From NCBI RefSeq assembly GCF_001182825.2, contig NZ_LFYO02000002.1:310001-374000 (forward strand): a stretch of DNA of 64,000 nucleotides, read 5' to 3'. Of the stretch, positions 29,964-41,648 are shown piece after piece; positions within the stretch are counted from its first letter, which is position 1, and every line of letters begins with the position of its first letter. This DNA comes from Streptococcus sp. X13SY08. Its GTDB lineage: Bacteria > Bacillota > Bacilli > Lactobacillales > Streptococcaceae. The notes beneath the pieces are model-generated. The model was given only the letters and a program-made list of their open reading frames with translations, was not told the DNA's origin and made no database searches. A program made the translations under genes and the position numbers.

Positions 29964-31469
29964 ATGAACAAACGTGTTAAAATCGTTGCAACCCTTGGAC
30001 CTGCTGTGGAAACACGCGGTGGAAAAAAATTCGGTGAAGATGGTTACTGGGGTGAGCCTCTTGATGTAGAAACATCAGCAGCTACCATTGCTGAATTGAT
30101 TAAAGCTGGTGCCAATGTTTTTCGTTTCAACTTTTCACATGGTGATCACGAAGAGCAAGGTGCGCGTATGGCGACTGTTCGTTTAGCTGAGGAATTGGCT
30201 GGACAAAAAGTTGGATTCCTTTTGGATACAAAAGGTCCTGAAATTCGTACAGAATTGTTTGAAGGTGACGCTAAAGAATATAGCTATGTAACTGGTGAAA
30301 CAATCCGCGTTGCTACTAAACAAGGTATCAAATCAACACGCGATGTGATTGCTTTGAACGTTGCTGGTAGCCTTGACGTCTACGATGATGTTGAAGTTGG
30401 TAAACAAGTTCTTGTTGATGATGGTAAATTGGGTCTCCGTGTGATTTCTAAAGATGATGAAGCACGTGAATTCATCGTTGCTGTTGAAAACGATGGCGTA
30501 ATCGCTAAACAAAAAGGTGTAAATATTCCTTACACTAAAATTCCTTTCCCATCACTTGCAGAACGTGATGATGCGGATATCCGTTTTGGTCTTGAAAATG
30601 GCTTGAACTACATTGCTATTTCATTCGTACGTTCAGCAAAAGATGTGGAAGCAGTTCGTGCTATCTGTGAAGAAACTGGTAACAGTCATGTTCGTCTCTT
30701 CTCTAAGATTGAAAATCAACAAGGTATTGATAACTTGGATGAAATCATCGAAGCGTCAGATGGTATCATGATTGCGCGTGGTGACATGGGGATTGAAGTA
30801 CCATTTGAAATGGTTCCAGTCTACCAAAAAATGATCATCACTAAAGTCAACGCAGCTGGTAAAGCAGTGATTACTGCAACAAACATGCTTGAAACAATGA
30901 CTGACAAACCTCGTGCAACTCGTTCAGAAGTGTCTGACGTCTTCAATGCAGTTATCGATGGGACAGACGCTACAATGCTTTCAGGTGAATCTGCAAACGG
31001 TAAATACCCACTTGAGTCAGTTCGTACAATGGCAACAATTGCTATGAATGCACAAACTCTTCTTGGTGAGTACGGTCGTTTGTCATCTGATAAATTTGAT
31101 CGTGCTTCTAAGACAGAAGTTATTGCATCTGCAGTTAAAGACGCATGTAGCTCAATGGATATCAAATTAGTGGTTACTGTAACTGAAACTGGTTACTCTG
31201 CACGTTCCGTTTCTAAATACCGTCCAAATGCTGATATCTTGGCTATCACATTTACAGAAAACGTACAAAAATCACTTATGTTGAACTGGGGAGTCATTCC
31301 AGTTGTCACTGACAAACCAGAATCTACGGATGATATGTTTGAATTGGCTGAAAAAGTTGCCCTTGAACAAGGTCTTGTAGAATCAGGTGATAACATTGTT
31401 ATTGTTGCTGGCGTACCGGTTGGCGTATCAGGTTCAACAAACACAATGCGTGTTCGTACAGTATTGTAA
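29964..31469 (+). CDS. pyk: Pyruvate kinase
   Basis: Converts phosphoenolpyruvate and ADP to pyruvate and ATP. At 501 residues it is normal for streptococci. Motifs: KIVATLGPA, FRFNFSHGDHEE, LLDTKGPEIRT, the catalytic Lys in LFSKIENQQG, IMIARGDMGIEVP, and TDATMLSGESANGKYP. SD AATAGGAGACAA. Cotranscribed with pfkA. Confidence 0.98.
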   Translation: MNKRVKIVATLGPAVETRGGKKFGEDGYWGEPLDVETSAATIAELIKAGANVFRFNFSHGDHEEQGARMATVRLAEELAGQKVGFLLDTKGPEIRTELFEGDAKEYSYVTGETIRVATKQGIKSTRDVIALNVAGSLDVYDDVEVGKQVLVDDGKLGLRVISKDDEAREFIVAVENDGVIAKQKGVNIPYTKIPFPSLAERDDADIRFGLENGLNYIAISFVRSAKDVEAVRAICEETGNSHVRLFSKIENQQGIDNLDEIIEASDGIMIARGDMGIEVPFEMVPVYQKMIITKVNAAGKAVITATNMLETMTDKPRATRSEVSDVFNAVIDGTDATMLSGESANGKYPLESVRTMATIAMNAQTLLGEYGRLSSDKFDRASKTEVIASAVKDACSSMDIKLVVTVTETGYSARSVSKYRPNADILAITFTENVQKSLMLNWGVIPVVTDKPESTDDMFELAEKVALEQGLVESGDNIVIVAGVPVGVSGSTNTMRVRTVL

Positions 31470-31473
31470 TAGA

Positions 31474-31502
31474 CTCGGAGTCTCTCTCTGGAGAGGCTTT
31501 TT
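31474..31502 (+). terminator. pfkA-pyk terminator
   Basis: GAGTCTCTCTC-TGG-GAGAGGCT with one G-T pair, then TTTTTG, right after the pyk stop. Confidence 0.75.
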
Positions 31503-31600
31503 GCTTGCTCTTCTAGTCGAATTTAAGCTGAATTTTTGATATAATAGTAGGGATTTACAGTATGTACAATGAGTTGACATCATAGAAAGAGAAATTAAAA

Positions 31601-33825
31601 ATGAATCCTTTATTGAATGGTATGAATGAAAGACAGGCGGAGGCCGTACAGACGACGGAAGGACCACTGCTAATTATGGCAGGAGCTGGTTCGGGAAAAA
31701 CGCGCGTCTTGACCCATCGTATTGCTTATTTAATTGATGAAAAGATGGTCAATCCATGGAATATCTTGGCTATCACTTTTACCAATAAAGCAGCGCGGGA
31801 AATGAAAGAGCGTGCTTTTGCTCTTAATCCTGCCACTCAGGATAGTTTGATTGCAACTTTTCACTCTATGTGTGTGCGGATTTTGCGTCGGGATGCGGAT
31901 CATATTGGCTACAATCGCAATTTTACCATTGTAGATCCTGGTGAACAGCGGACACTCATGAAACGGATTTTGAAAAATCTCAATTTAGATCCTAAAAAAT
32001 GGAGTGAGCGCTCTATCTTAGGGGCCATTTCAAATGCAAAAAATGATCTGATTGATGAGGTGGCTTATGAAGGTCAGGCAGGGGATCTATATACGCAAAT
32101 TGTTGCTAAATGCTACACGGCTTATCAAAAAGAGTTGCGCCAGTCAGAAGCGGTAGATTTTGATGATTTGATCATGTTGACTTTGCGTCTTTTTGATAAA
32201 AAACCTGATGTTTTGACTTATTATCAGCAATACTATCAATATATCCATGTAGATGAGTACCAAGATACCAACCATGCCCAATACCAATTGATTAAACTCT
32301 TGGCTTTACGCTTTAAAAATATCTGTGTTGTTGGGGATGCGGACCAGTCTATTTATGGTTGGCGTGGTGCGGACATGCAGAATATCCTAGACTTTGAAAA
32401 GGATTATCCAACTGCTAAGGTCGTTCTGTTAGAGGAAAATTACCGCTCTACCAAGGCTATCTTGCAGGCGGCTAATGATGTCATCGAACGAAATAAAAAT
32501 CGTCGTCCTAAGAAATTGTGGACACAAAATGTTGACGGGGAAAACATCATTTATTATCGTGCAACGGATGAGCAAGAAGAATCAGTCTTTATCGCTCAGC
32601 GCATTGCACAGCTCAATCGTGAAGGGAAAAATTATAAAGACTTTGCGGTTCTCTACCGCACCAATGCTCAATCACGTACAATTGAAGAGGCGCTTCTCAA
32701 ATCTAATATTCCTTACACTATGGTGGGTGGGACAAAGTTCTATAGCCGTAAGGAAATTCGGGATGTCATTTCCTATTTAAATGTCATTGCAAACCCTGCG
32801 GATAATATTTCTTTTGAGCGGATTGTCAATGAGCCAAAGAGAGGCGTTGGTCCAGGTACGGTTGATAAAATTCGCGATTTCGCCAATTTGCATCATTTGT
32901 CGCTCTTGGAGGCTTGCCAGCAGATTATGCTTTCTGAAATTAAAGCGAAAGCAGCGCAGGCTGTTTGGGATTTGTCCAATACACTTTACCAACTCCGCGA
33001 TCAGCTAGATGAGTTAACAATTACAGAATTGGTCGAGCGAGTATTAGATCAGACTGGATATATGAACAGTTTAGTGGTGCAAGGGACACTGGAAGCCAAC
33101 GCTCGGATTGAAAATATTCAGGAATTTCTATCTGTCACCAAAAACTTTGATGAGAAGGACATTGAGGTGGAAGAATCTGGTCTAGATACTCTCAGCCGTT
33201 TCCTCAATGATTTGGCGCTGATTGCGGATACTGATGATGGGGATTTGGAAACAGCAGAAGTAACCTTGATGACGCTGCACGCGGCCAAGGGATTGGAATT
33301 CCCCGTTGTTTTCCTCATCGGGATGGAAGAAAATGTCTTCCCCCTCGGTCGTGCGGCAGAGGACGAGTCAGAATTAGAAGAAGAACGTCGCTTAGCCTAT
33401 GTAGGGATTACACGTGCTGAAAAAACACTCTTTGTCGATTTATTCGTGAGATTTCCAGCGATCTCTTGGATTACCAAGGATTAGCTCGTCCAGCAAATAC
33501 AAGCTATAAGGCTTCTTATGTCAATGGGAAAACGAGTCAATTTGGCCAGAGAATGAGTTTGTCTCAAGCCCTTCAAACACGTAAGGCTGCTGCCCAACCT
33601 AGACAGACAACTATTGGCGGAGCTCTGCCATTTGGCAAAAGTACAAGTAGTACGAGTACCACAAGTTGGTCCGTCGGAGATACCGCCCTTCATAAAAAAT
33701 GGGGAGAGGGCACTGTTCTGGAAGTGTCTGGATCAGGGGCAAATCTGGAGCTCAAAATTAATTTTCCTAGGATGGGACTTAAGAAATTGCTAGCTAGTGT
33801 GGCGCCGATTACCAAGAAAGACTAG
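31601..33825 (+). pseudogene. pcrA: UvrD/PcrA-type DNA helicase, short internal gap
   Basis: A 3'-5' SF1A helicase for repair and rolling-circle replication, essential in many Firmicutes. Motif [17 protein letters not shown], motif [21 protein letters not shown], motif [16 protein letters not shown] and [10 protein letters not shown] are present. After TTT at 33431-33433 two bases lead to another frame, [23 protein letters not shown], to the end. Relatives have about 19 residues between these points (the ANSRLLFGRT region), so I estimate a loss of about 55 nt; my recall of this stretch is less exact than for rpoD. Motif VI itself precedes the break. A TATAAT lies about 60 bases upstream. Confidence 0.82.
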
Positions 33826-33835
33826 AGGAGAGGCT

Positions 33836-34612
33836 ATGGCAAACTATGAAAGTAAAGTGATGGGCGATAAGCTCTACCATGCACAATCAGAGGGTTATGG
33901 GGCATCCGTTGAGCTTTTTGGTGCGATGGAAAACGGGGAGACTCCTATGAGCCTGCTCAATATAGCTTTAGCAGGCTGCGTGACCATGTGCGTACAAGGT
34001 TATTTCAAGCGACAGTATGGTATTTTGCAGATGCCCATTGAAGTCCATTCCACTTACAATCAAACTGAAAATTGTTTCGCTGTGGGAATTGATTTGGAAG
34101 AAGGATTATCCGCAGAGGAAAAGGTTGCAGTGCTAGATTATGTGAATCAACAATGCCGTCTCAAAAAAATGTTACGGACAGATTTGACCTATGATATGAC
34201 CTTTGGGACGCTCCACTCCATGGTAAATGAGCGCTTAAAAGCCTACCAGAAGAAGTGGGCCTATGAAAAATACTTGGTCATGGCTCATTCTCAACAGCAC
34301 TACAATGCTCTTCGTCAACTCTTCAAAGGGAATATCTGGATTCCTGAGAAAGAAAGCGAATTTCACAGACTTGTTCAAAAAGCGCTAGCTATTTCTCCGA
34401 CGACAAAGACGATTCGGACTGCTTATCAGCATGTCTGGGGCTATTTCAAGAAGGTGGCGACAACTGAGGAATTAGAGACATACAAAGATTTGGAAGCCTC
34501 ATTAGAGGCAAAAGGCCAAGAAATGCACGATTTTCTACGGGATATGACCGCCAAGTATCAGCCGTCTTATTTGCTTGGTTGTCACTTGATGGAGCTTAAA
34601 AGGTTATTATAA
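33836..34612 (+). CDS. OsmC-like domain joined to a DUF1722 (YbgA-like) domain
   Basis: Residues 1 to about 125 are OsmC-like (MANYESKVMGDKLYHAQSE, LLNIALAGCVTMCVQGYFKR with the peroxidatic-type Cys, CRLKKMLRTDLTYDMTF). Residues from about 129, MVNERLKAYQKKWAYEKYLVMAHSQQHYNALR to PSYLLGCHL, are a DUF1722 domain, elsewhere usually a separate protein. The join TFGTLHSMVNER has no SD before the internal ATG 34220 and no linker. So either this is a natural fusion or a stretch with the OsmC stop and the next SD has been lost in frame. Start ATG 33836 has AGAGGAGAGG. OsmC proteins reduce organic peroxides; DUF1722 has no known function. Confidence 0.7.
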   Translation: MANYESKVMGDKLYHAQSEGYGASVELFGAMENGETPMSLLNIALAGCVTMCVQGYFKRQYGILQMPIEVHSTYNQTENCFAVGIDLEEGLSAEEKVAVLDYVNQQCRLKKMLRTDLTYDMTFGTLHSMVNERLKAYQKKWAYEKYLVMAHSQQHYNALRQLFKGNIWIPEKESEFHRLVQKALAISPTTKTIRTAYQHVWGYFKKVATTEELETYKDLEASLEAKGQEMHDFLRDMTAKYQPSYLLGCHLMELKRLL

Positions 34613-37600
34613 AACTGCTTGCCTAGGCGATACAGATATTGAAGAGAATTTGCCGGCACACCTAGCTGATTTAGCAGCTGAGTACGCCAAGCTTGGTCAC
34701 CGAGTTTTTTACATTGCTCCTAACTCCCTTTCTTTTGAAAAAGAGCGGAGCGTTTTAGAGCGTCTGGAAGGGCAGGCCTCGTTTGATGTGATGGTGACGC
34801 GTTTTGGTCAGCTGGCGCGCTATTTTATTCTCAATGAGCCATTGCAAATGCAAGCCATGGATGATAGGGGGATATCCATGCTCTTTTTCCGAGTCCTGTC
34901 ACAAATGGAGGATCAAGACTTACAAGTCTATGGCAAACTTAAGCAAGACATGAATTTCATCGAGCAACTCGTTGCCCTCTATAAAGAAATGCAAGTAGCG
35001 CGAATTAGTTTAGATGACTTAGATGCACTTCATTCAGAGGAAAAAGCTGCAGATTTACGATTGATATTTTCACAATTTGCCCAATTAATCCAGTTAGAAG
35101 GCTACAGTTCAGAAACTAAAATCGCTCAATTTACGCGGTTAATGGAAACAGGACAGCTCGATGCGGGGCTGAGTCAGGTTGTCGTTATTGTAGATGGTTA
35201 TACGCGATTTTCTGCGGAAGAAGAAGGTCTTCTTCAAGCGCTCAATGGTCGCGTATCAGATATTGTCATTGGAACCTATGCTAGCCGAAAAGCCTATGCA
35301 GCCAACTATATTGCTGGTAATCTCTATCAGGCTGGTGTCGAATTTTTACGCCATTTGGCGCAGCTATTTGCCACTAAACCTCTCTATATTGAGACTGAAG
35401 AAAAAGCTTTGGCATCAGGAAAAATGACCAAATGGTTGGAAAGTCATTATGATTTTTCAGAAGAAAAGACAGAGTTGACGCAAGAGGATTTGCAAACGAT
35501 TTCCATTTGGCAAGCGACCAATCAAAAAGAGGAAGTGGAAGCCCTAGCACGTGCTATTCGGCATGATTTGGCCAAAGGCAAACGTTATAAGGATATTTTG
35601 GTACTTTTAGGTGATGTAGAAGGCTATCAATTGCAGCTATCCAAGATATTTGATAAGTATGAGATTCCTTATTATTTGGGCAAGGCAGAAGCCATGAGTC
35701 ACCATCCTTTGGTACACTTTGTGGAGTCTTTGGAGCGACTCAAGCGCTATCATTTCAGAACTAAGGATATGCTCAATCTGCTCAAGTCTGGCCTTTTCAG
35801 ACATTTTTCACAGTTGCAACTGGATAAGTTTGAGCAGTATATCCTCTTTGCAGACATCAAAGGACAGGCTAAATTTGCCAAGGATTTTCAAGTCAATAGC
35901 AGAGCTAAGTATGACTTAGCGGCTCTAAACAGCATGCGTCACGACATAATGGAGCCTATCCAAGAGCTTTTTAAGGCGCAACCACAATCAGGTCGATCTT
36001 TGTTGCAAAAGCTTATGCGCTTTTTAGAAAAGATTGATTTGCCTAGAAATATGGCAGCCTTGTCTAGTGGCTACGGTCGGCTGGCGCTTGAAAAGGAAGA
36101 AGAGGTCTGGAAAGCCTTTTGGCACTTTTGCGATCAGGAATGCTAGCAAGTCAGTATCGTGTGGTTCCTGCTACGGTGGATGTGGTCAATGTGCGGTCCT
36201 ATGACTTGATTGAGCCTCATAGTAAGAAAATTGTTTATGCTATCGGAATGGGACAGTCGAATTTTCCAAAGCAAGCCAAAAATAATAGTCTCCTAACGGA
36301 AGAAGAGCGCCAGCAAATCAATGATGGCACCCCTAGTCAGGGACGATTTGACATTATTTCCCAAGAAAATACCAAGAAAAATAACTTTGTTTTCTTGTCT
36401 TTGGTTCACTCTGCCATGGAAAAACTAGTCTTATCTGCTCCGCAAATTTTCAAGGAAGCAGAAGATAGTTTGTCCCCTTATCTGAGGGTATTGATAGATA
36501 TGGGAGTAGAGGTCATTGAGAAAGGACGCAACTACAAGCTCTCTGCTGATGATATTGGTCATTACAAAGGACTTTTATCGCGTGTCATTGAGGCAAATCG
36601 CCAGCAAATTGATCAAAAGTGGCAGGAATGACTGTCTAAGGAAGAAGTTAGACAAAGAAGGCATCTCTATTCCTAGTATCTCAAGCGATTTGACGACCAA
36701 AAAATTAGAGCAAGAAACGCTGGATGTCCTTTACCCGCTGGACCAGCCCCTGCAATTATCTGCCTCCAGTCTGACCGATTTTTATCGCAATGAATATCTT
36801 TATTTTTTGCGCTATGTTTTACGTTTGGAAGAGCAGGAGAGTGTGCGACCAGATGCGCGTAGTCATGGGAATTTTCTGCATCGGATCTTTGAGCGAGTCA
36901 TGACGGATCAGGAGGGGGATTTTGACAGTAAACTCAGCCGTGCCATCATGGAAACGCGTAATGAAGAAGGATTTCAAGCTCTCTATACTAACGATGCGGA
37001 CTCTCAGTTTTCGGAAGATATGCTCCTAGACATTGCGCGTGCGACCGCCTTGGTTCTACGCTACGACAGTGTCATACGAGTCATCGAGGACGAAGCAGTT
37101 TTTGGTAAAGATAATGATAACCTTCTCATTTTGGAAAATGGCAGAGCTGTCAATATCAAAGGGAAAATTGACCGATTGGATACGATTCAGTCAGATGGCG
37201 CTCTTGGAGTTGTGGACTATAAATCTAGCAGTAAAACCTTCAAGCTGGACCAATTTTACAATGGTCTCAGCCCGCAGCTTTTGACCTACATTGCAGCTAT
37301 TAAGAATCATCCTGAGTACAGTCAGGCGGAAAAGGTTTTTGGTGCTATGTATCTCCATATGTTAGATCCGATTGTGAAATTAAAAGACACTAAAGGAGCG
37401 GATATGGCGTTGGCTGAAGCCTATAAATCCTTGGTCTACAAGGGATTATTCTTGGAAGAAGAAAGCAATCGCCTCAACCAACTTTACTATAAAACTAAGG
37501 CTAGTCTCTTTACAGAAGCAGAGCTTGCGGTCTTACTAGATTACAATCAACACCTATATGAGCAAGCGTCCAAGAAGATATTATCCGGTAGCTTTGCCAT

Positions 37601-37808
37601 TAATCCGTATACGGAGGATGGGAAATCCGTCGCTGGTCAGCAACTCAAGGCTATCACTGGATTTGAAGCTAATCTGCATATGGGGCAGGCGCGTCATCTT
37701 GTGAAAGGTGGTAAGAAGGAAGAATGGTTGGCGCGGATGAAAGACAAAGAAGTCAACCAAGAAAACCCAGAAAACTTTGATCAGAAAGGGGGCAAGTATG
37801 ACATTTGA
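34589..37808 (+). pseudogene. rexB: ATP-dependent nuclease subunit B (RexB/AddB), three breaks
   Basis: RexB with RexA forms the AddAB-type helicase-nuclease for double-strand break repair. Three defects. (1) Near 34604-34628 the expected RLLY-TDIEENLPAHLADLA is split by about 19 extra bases holding the palindrome GCCTAGGC. (2) At 36117-36119 the frame jumps from EVWKA to LALLRSGMLASQYR; streptococcal RexB has 22 residues between them and two bases remain, so 64 nt are missing. (3) At 36626-36633 it jumps from DQKWQE to CLRKKLDKEGISIP, either one inserted T or a loss of about 30 nt. The nuclease motif GVVDYKSSS is intact. Its end overlaps rexA by 11 bases. Confidence 0.82.
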
Positions 37809-40800
37809 AGCATTTTTAAATTCAGAAGCTATCAAACAATTGCAAGTACAAGAGGCAGCTTCCAGCAAAGCGCAAAAGCGTACTCCTGAGCAGATTGAAG
37901 CCATCTATACAAATGGAACCAATGTTCTCGTATCAGCCTCAGCTGGTTCGGGGAAGACCTTCGTTATGGTCGAGCGAATTCTGGATAAAATCTTGCGAGG
38001 TGTAGGCATTGACCAGCTTTTCATTTCGACCTTTACGGTCAAGGCGGCTGGCGAGCTCAAAGAGCGGATTGAGAAAAAATTAAGTGAGACCTTGTCCAAA
38101 ACGAATCATCCAGCCTTACGACAACATCTGTCTACTCAGCTTACGAATCTGGAAAATGCAGATATCGGGACCATGGATGCTTTTACGCAGAAATTAGTAA
38201 CGACCTATGGTTACACGATTGGTGTTGCGCCTAATTTTCGAATTTTGCAGGATAAAAATGAGCAAGACTTACTTAAGGATGAAGTTTTTACGGACTTATT
38301 TGCGGATTATCTGAAGAGAGCTGACCGAGATCTCTTTCTAGCTTTGGTCAAAAATTTTACAGGCAATGGCAAGGACAATCGTGCTTTTCGTAGTGTTGTC
38401 TACCAAGTTCACAGCTTTAGCCAATCCACAAGTAACCCCAAAGAATGGCTCAAAACAACACTTTTGAAAGGACATGAGAATTTTAGAAGTCTATCTGACA
38501 TACCAGACTCTATCATTGATGGGCTCCTCATCAGTGTTGAGCAGACAGCAGATGCTTTGGAAGATTTGACCTATCTACCAAATTATAAACGCAAAACCAA
38601 AACCGGCGCAGCAACAGCGACTTTTAAAAAGCATGAAGTCATTTTTATGGGCTTACGTGATCTACTTGCGACCTTTCCTGCGGACAATTTGTCAGAGAAC
38701 TTTCCAAGTCTCATTGCCCAGATTGTTGATTTGTTACCATCGGGGACAGATGTGACGGTAGCAGGAGTGAAATACCCCATTTTTAAGCAGCTACACAATC
38801 GTTTAGTGGATTTGCAGCATTTGGAAACGATTTTGACCTATCAGCCGCAGGCGTTGCCTATTTTGCGTCTCCTACAGGCTTTTGTTCTCGATTTTTCTGA
38901 CCAGTATTTGCAACGTAAAATGCAAGAAAATGCCTATGAATTTTCGGATATCAGTCATTTTGCAATTCAGATTTTAGAAGAAAATCCAGCTATTCGAGAC
39001 CATTTTTCAGCTAAGTATCATGAAGTCATGGTTGACGAGTATCAAGACAATAATCATAGCCAAGAGCGTATGTTAGACCTCTTGTCAAATGGCCACAATC
39101 GCTTTATGGTAGGTGACATTAAGCAGTCTATTTATCGTTTCCGTCAAGCTGATCCACAGATTTTCCAAGGAAAATTTGAGACTTATCAGATGCATCCTGA
39201 ACAGGGAAAACTAATTTTACTAAAAGAAAATTTCCGTAGTCAAAATGAAGTTTTGGATGCGACAAATGCTATCTTTACGCGTTTGATGGACCGTCAGGTT
39301 GGTCAAATTAAATATGACCAGACCCATACTTTGGTGGCAGGAAGCGATCGTCAGCGAATCGCCCAGCCACATCATGAAATGGAATATCTCATCTACAATA
39401 CCGATGTGACAAATGAAGAAGGAGATATAACCGCGGGTGAGGTTGAACTGGTTGCCAAGGGGATTATTCGCTTGGTCAATGAGGAGCAAGTCGCATTTTC
39501 TGATATCACCCTCCTTGTTCCGTCGCGGACGCGTAACCAAGACATTTTAGACTCTTTTGAAAAGCATGGGATTCCCCTAGTTTCCGATGGCGGTGAGGCC
39601 AATTACCTCAAGTCAGTAGAAGTTATGGTGATGCTGGATACCCTGCGCACCATCAATAACCCCCTCAACGATTATGCTCTGGTGGCTCTCCTCAAGTCAC
39701 CCATGTTTGCATTTGACGAAGACCAGCTGACTCGCATTTCTCTCCAGAGTGACCGTGCCAACCTCTATGAGAAAATTAAGCTTGTGCTGGGTCAAAAAGG
39801 TGTCCATCCACACTTGATTGGTCAGGAATTGCTCAAAAAGCTTGAGGCTTTCGACGCTAGGCTCAATAGCTGGCGCAGATACGCTAAAAACCATGCCATT
39901 CATGATTTAATCTGGAAAATTTTCAATGAAAAATTTTACTATGATTATGTCGGTGGTCTACCAAATGGTAGCAAACGTCAAGCTAATCTCTACGCTTTGG
40001 GAACGCGTGCCAATCAATTTGAAAAAACTGGATTTAAAGGCCTATCTCGTTTTATTTCCATGGTCGACAAGTTACTAGCCAGTGATAATGACTTGGCGGA
40101 TGTGGAAGTTGCTTTGCCACAAAATGCTGTCCAGCTCATGACGGTCCATAAAAGTAAAGGATTGGAATTTAAATACGTTTTCTTGCTCAATATGGACAAG
40201 AATTTCAATGCTATGGAAAGTAAAAGTCCCGTCATTCTCAGTCGAGAAAATGGAATCGGCATCCAATATGTGGCAGATTTCAAAGATCGTTTTGACACCC
40301 TGCTCCCGCATGTGCGTGTTGCCATGAATACTCTTCCTTACCAGCTCAACCAGCAGGAGCTCAAAATTGCTAATTTGTCGGAGCAAATGCGTCTTCTTTA
40401 TGTCGCGATGACACGGGCAGAACTCAAACTTTATCTAGTCGGCAAGGGAAGTCAGGAAAAATTAGCTGACAAGTATGATGGTAAACGGGATGCGGATGTT
40501 CTCCTCTCTAGTCGTCGAGAGTCCATGACCAATTTCCAAGATTGGATTTTGGCTATTGAAGAGGCATTTAAAGATGACAATCTTCATTTCAAGAAGACCT
40601 TTATCAACGATGAGGATTTGACACCTGAAAAAATTGGTGCCCTTAAGCTCAAGCCAGTTATCGATGCAGATAACCTCAAGGACAATCGTCAGTCGAAGGA
40701 TATTGTCCGTGCACTTGACCAATTGGAAACAGTTGAAAAGCTTAATCAGGAGTACCGCTCTGCCATTGAGCTGCCAAGCGTTCGAACCCCCAGCCAAATC

Positions 40801-41397
40801 AAGAAATTCTACGAATCCATTATGGAAGAAGACGGACTTGCCATTATGGAAAAACCAGCGCTAGCGCCTAGATTTGACCTGCCAGATTTTGGTAAAAACA
40901 TGAGCGTGACGGGAGCCCAAATCGGATCAGCCCTCCATGAATTGATGCAGCGTTTACCACTGGAACAAAAGATGACAAAAACACTCTTAGCAGCAACTCT
41001 TGCTCAAGTAGCAGCAGAAGATCTTGTTAAGGAAAATATTGATTTAGACAAAGTTTTAGCCTTCTTTGACACAGACTTGGGTCGAGAAATTTTACGAAAC
41101 TCTGACAAGGTTCGCCGCGAAGCAACCTTTGCAAGCTTGCAGGTGGATCCTGTCTCTAAAGAGCAATTCGTCCTCCGCGGAATCATTGATGGATTTATTC
41201 ACTATCCAGAAGAAAATCGCATGGTCCTTTTTGACTATAAAACGGATCGATACGACGATCCAGAGCAGTTGATTGCACGCTACATTGCACAGATGAATCT
41301 CTACGCAGCTGCCCTCCAGAAAGCCTATCAAGTAGATAAAATTGACAAATATCTTGTCCTCCTCGGCGGAGAGAGTATCAATGTTATCAGCATATAA
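37798..41397 (+). CDS. rexA: ATP-dependent helicase/nuclease subunit A (RexA/AddA)
   Basis: The 1199-residue helicase-nuclease subunit. Walker [10 protein letters not shown] at residues 46-54, [15 protein letters not shown] (motif Ia), [12 protein letters not shown] (motif II), [15 protein letters not shown] (motif III), [16 protein letters not shown] (motif V), and a C-terminal RecB-like nuclease with [13 protein letters not shown] and [15 protein letters not shown] 37798 follows AAAGGGGGC and overlaps the rexB stop, so the subunits are translationally coupled. Unlike rexB it is uninterrupted. Confidence 0.96.
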   Translation: MTFEAFLNSEAIKQLQVQEAASSKAQKRTPEQIEAIYTNGTNVLVSASAGSGKTFVMVERILDKILRGVGIDQLFISTFTVKAAGELKERIEKKLSETLSKTNHPALRQHLSTQLTNLENADIGTMDAFTQKLVTTYGYTIGVAPNFRILQDKNEQDLLKDEVFTDLFADYLKRADRDLFLALVKNFTGNGKDNRAFRSVVYQVHSFSQSTSNPKEWLKTTLLKGHENFRSLSDIPDSIIDGLLISVEQTADALEDLTYLPNYKRKTKTGAATATFKKHEVIFMGLRDLLATFPADNLSENFPSLIAQIVDLLPSGTDVTVAGVKYPIFKQLHNRLVDLQHLETILTYQPQALPILRLLQAFVLDFSDQYLQRKMQENAYEFSDISHFAIQILEENPAIRDHFSAKYHEVMVDEYQDNNHSQERMLDLLSNGHNRFMVGDIKQSIYRFRQADPQIFQGKFETYQMHPEQGKLILLKENFRSQNEVLDATNAIFTRLMDRQVGQIKYDQTHTLVAGSDRQRIAQPHHEMEYLIYNTDVTNEEGDITAGEVELVAKGIIRLVNEEQVAFSDITLLVPSRTRNQDILDSFEKHGIPLVSDGGEANYLKSVEVMVMLDTLRTINNPLNDYALVALLKSPMFAFDEDQLTRISLQSDRANLYEKIKLVLGQKGVHPHLIGQELLKKLEAFDARLNSWRRYAKNHAIHDLIWKIFNEKFYYDYVGGLPNGSKRQANLYALGTRANQFEKTGFKGLSRFISMVDKLLASDNDLADVEVALPQNAVQLMTVHKSKGLEFKYVFLLNMDKNFNAMESKSPVILSRENGIGIQYVADFKDRFDTLLPHVRVAMNTLPYQLNQQELKIANLSEQMRLLYVAMTRAELKLYLVGKGSQEKLADKYDGKRDADVLLSSRRESMTNFQDWILAIEEAFKDDNLHFKKTFINDEDLTPEKIGALKLKPVIDADNLKDNRQSKDIVRALDQLETVEKLNQEYRSAIELPSVRTPSQIKKFYESIMEEDGLAIMEKPALAPRFDLPDFGKNMSVTGAQIGSALHELMQRLPLEQKMTKTLLAATLAQVAAEDLVKENIDLDKVLAFFDTDLGREILRNSDKVRREATFASLQVDPVSKEQFVLRGIIDGFIHYPEENRMVLFDYKTDRYDDPEQLIARYIAQMNLYAAALQKAYQVDKIDKYLVLLGGESINVISI

Positions 41398-41401
41398 AAA
41401 G

Positions 41402-41434
41402 ACCTCCTGTTTGCTATAGACAGGAGGTTATTCT
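41402..41434 (+). terminator. rexA terminator
   Basis: ACCTCCTGT-TTGCTATAG-ACAGGAGGT followed by TTATTCTT, five bases after the rexA stop. Confidence 0.8.
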
Positions 41435-41483
41435 TGTGGTAAAACTATTTTGAAGGACAAAAGAAAGCGCTTTATCAAAAAGA

Positions 41484-41599
41484 TAAAAAAATACACTCGA
41501 ATCGGGTGCCACTTTTTCAAGTTGATTACGGACTGAGCTAAAAACTACTGCCTTATTTTAACTTGCTGTGTTGTTTCGAATGGTTCCAAGCTGTAATAG
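41484..41599 (-). ncRNA. Type II-A CRISPR tracrRNA, orphan (no cas genes in the window)
   Basis: Read on the minus strand, 41589 downwards gives GGAACCATTCGAAACAACAC, AGCAAGTTAAAATAAGGC, AGTCCGTAATCAACTTGAAA, AAGTGGCACC, then a hairpin and TTTTTTT at 41485-41491. This is the order of streptococcal tracrRNAs: anti-repeat, nexus (AAGGC...AGTCCGT), stem AACTTG-AAAA-AGTG, terminator. The anti-repeat complements the widespread type II-A repeat over about 25 bases. The nexus has the extra AGTT-TTT-AGCT hairpin seen in the Streptococcus mutans form, not the short Streptococcus pyogenes form. The terminator stem CACCCG/CGAGTG has one mismatch. A minus-strand promoter, TATAGT at 41606-41611 with TTTGTA at 41628-41633, lies upstream. 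No cas9, cas1, cas2, csn2 or repeat array is present between rexA and the LCP gene. Confidence 0.88.
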
Positions 41600-41648
41600 A
41601 AAAATACTATATCCAGCTCTGCTATTTTACAAATAAATAAAAAATAGG

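Noticed and set aside
40462-40797. Minus-strand ORFs inside rexA and mnmE
   Set aside because: They mirror strongly conserved helicase/GTPase sequence and have no start signals.
41581-41590. CRISPR array at the tracrRNA anti-repeat
   Set aside because: The repeat-like sequence occurs once only; no second copy or spacer spacing is found on either side.
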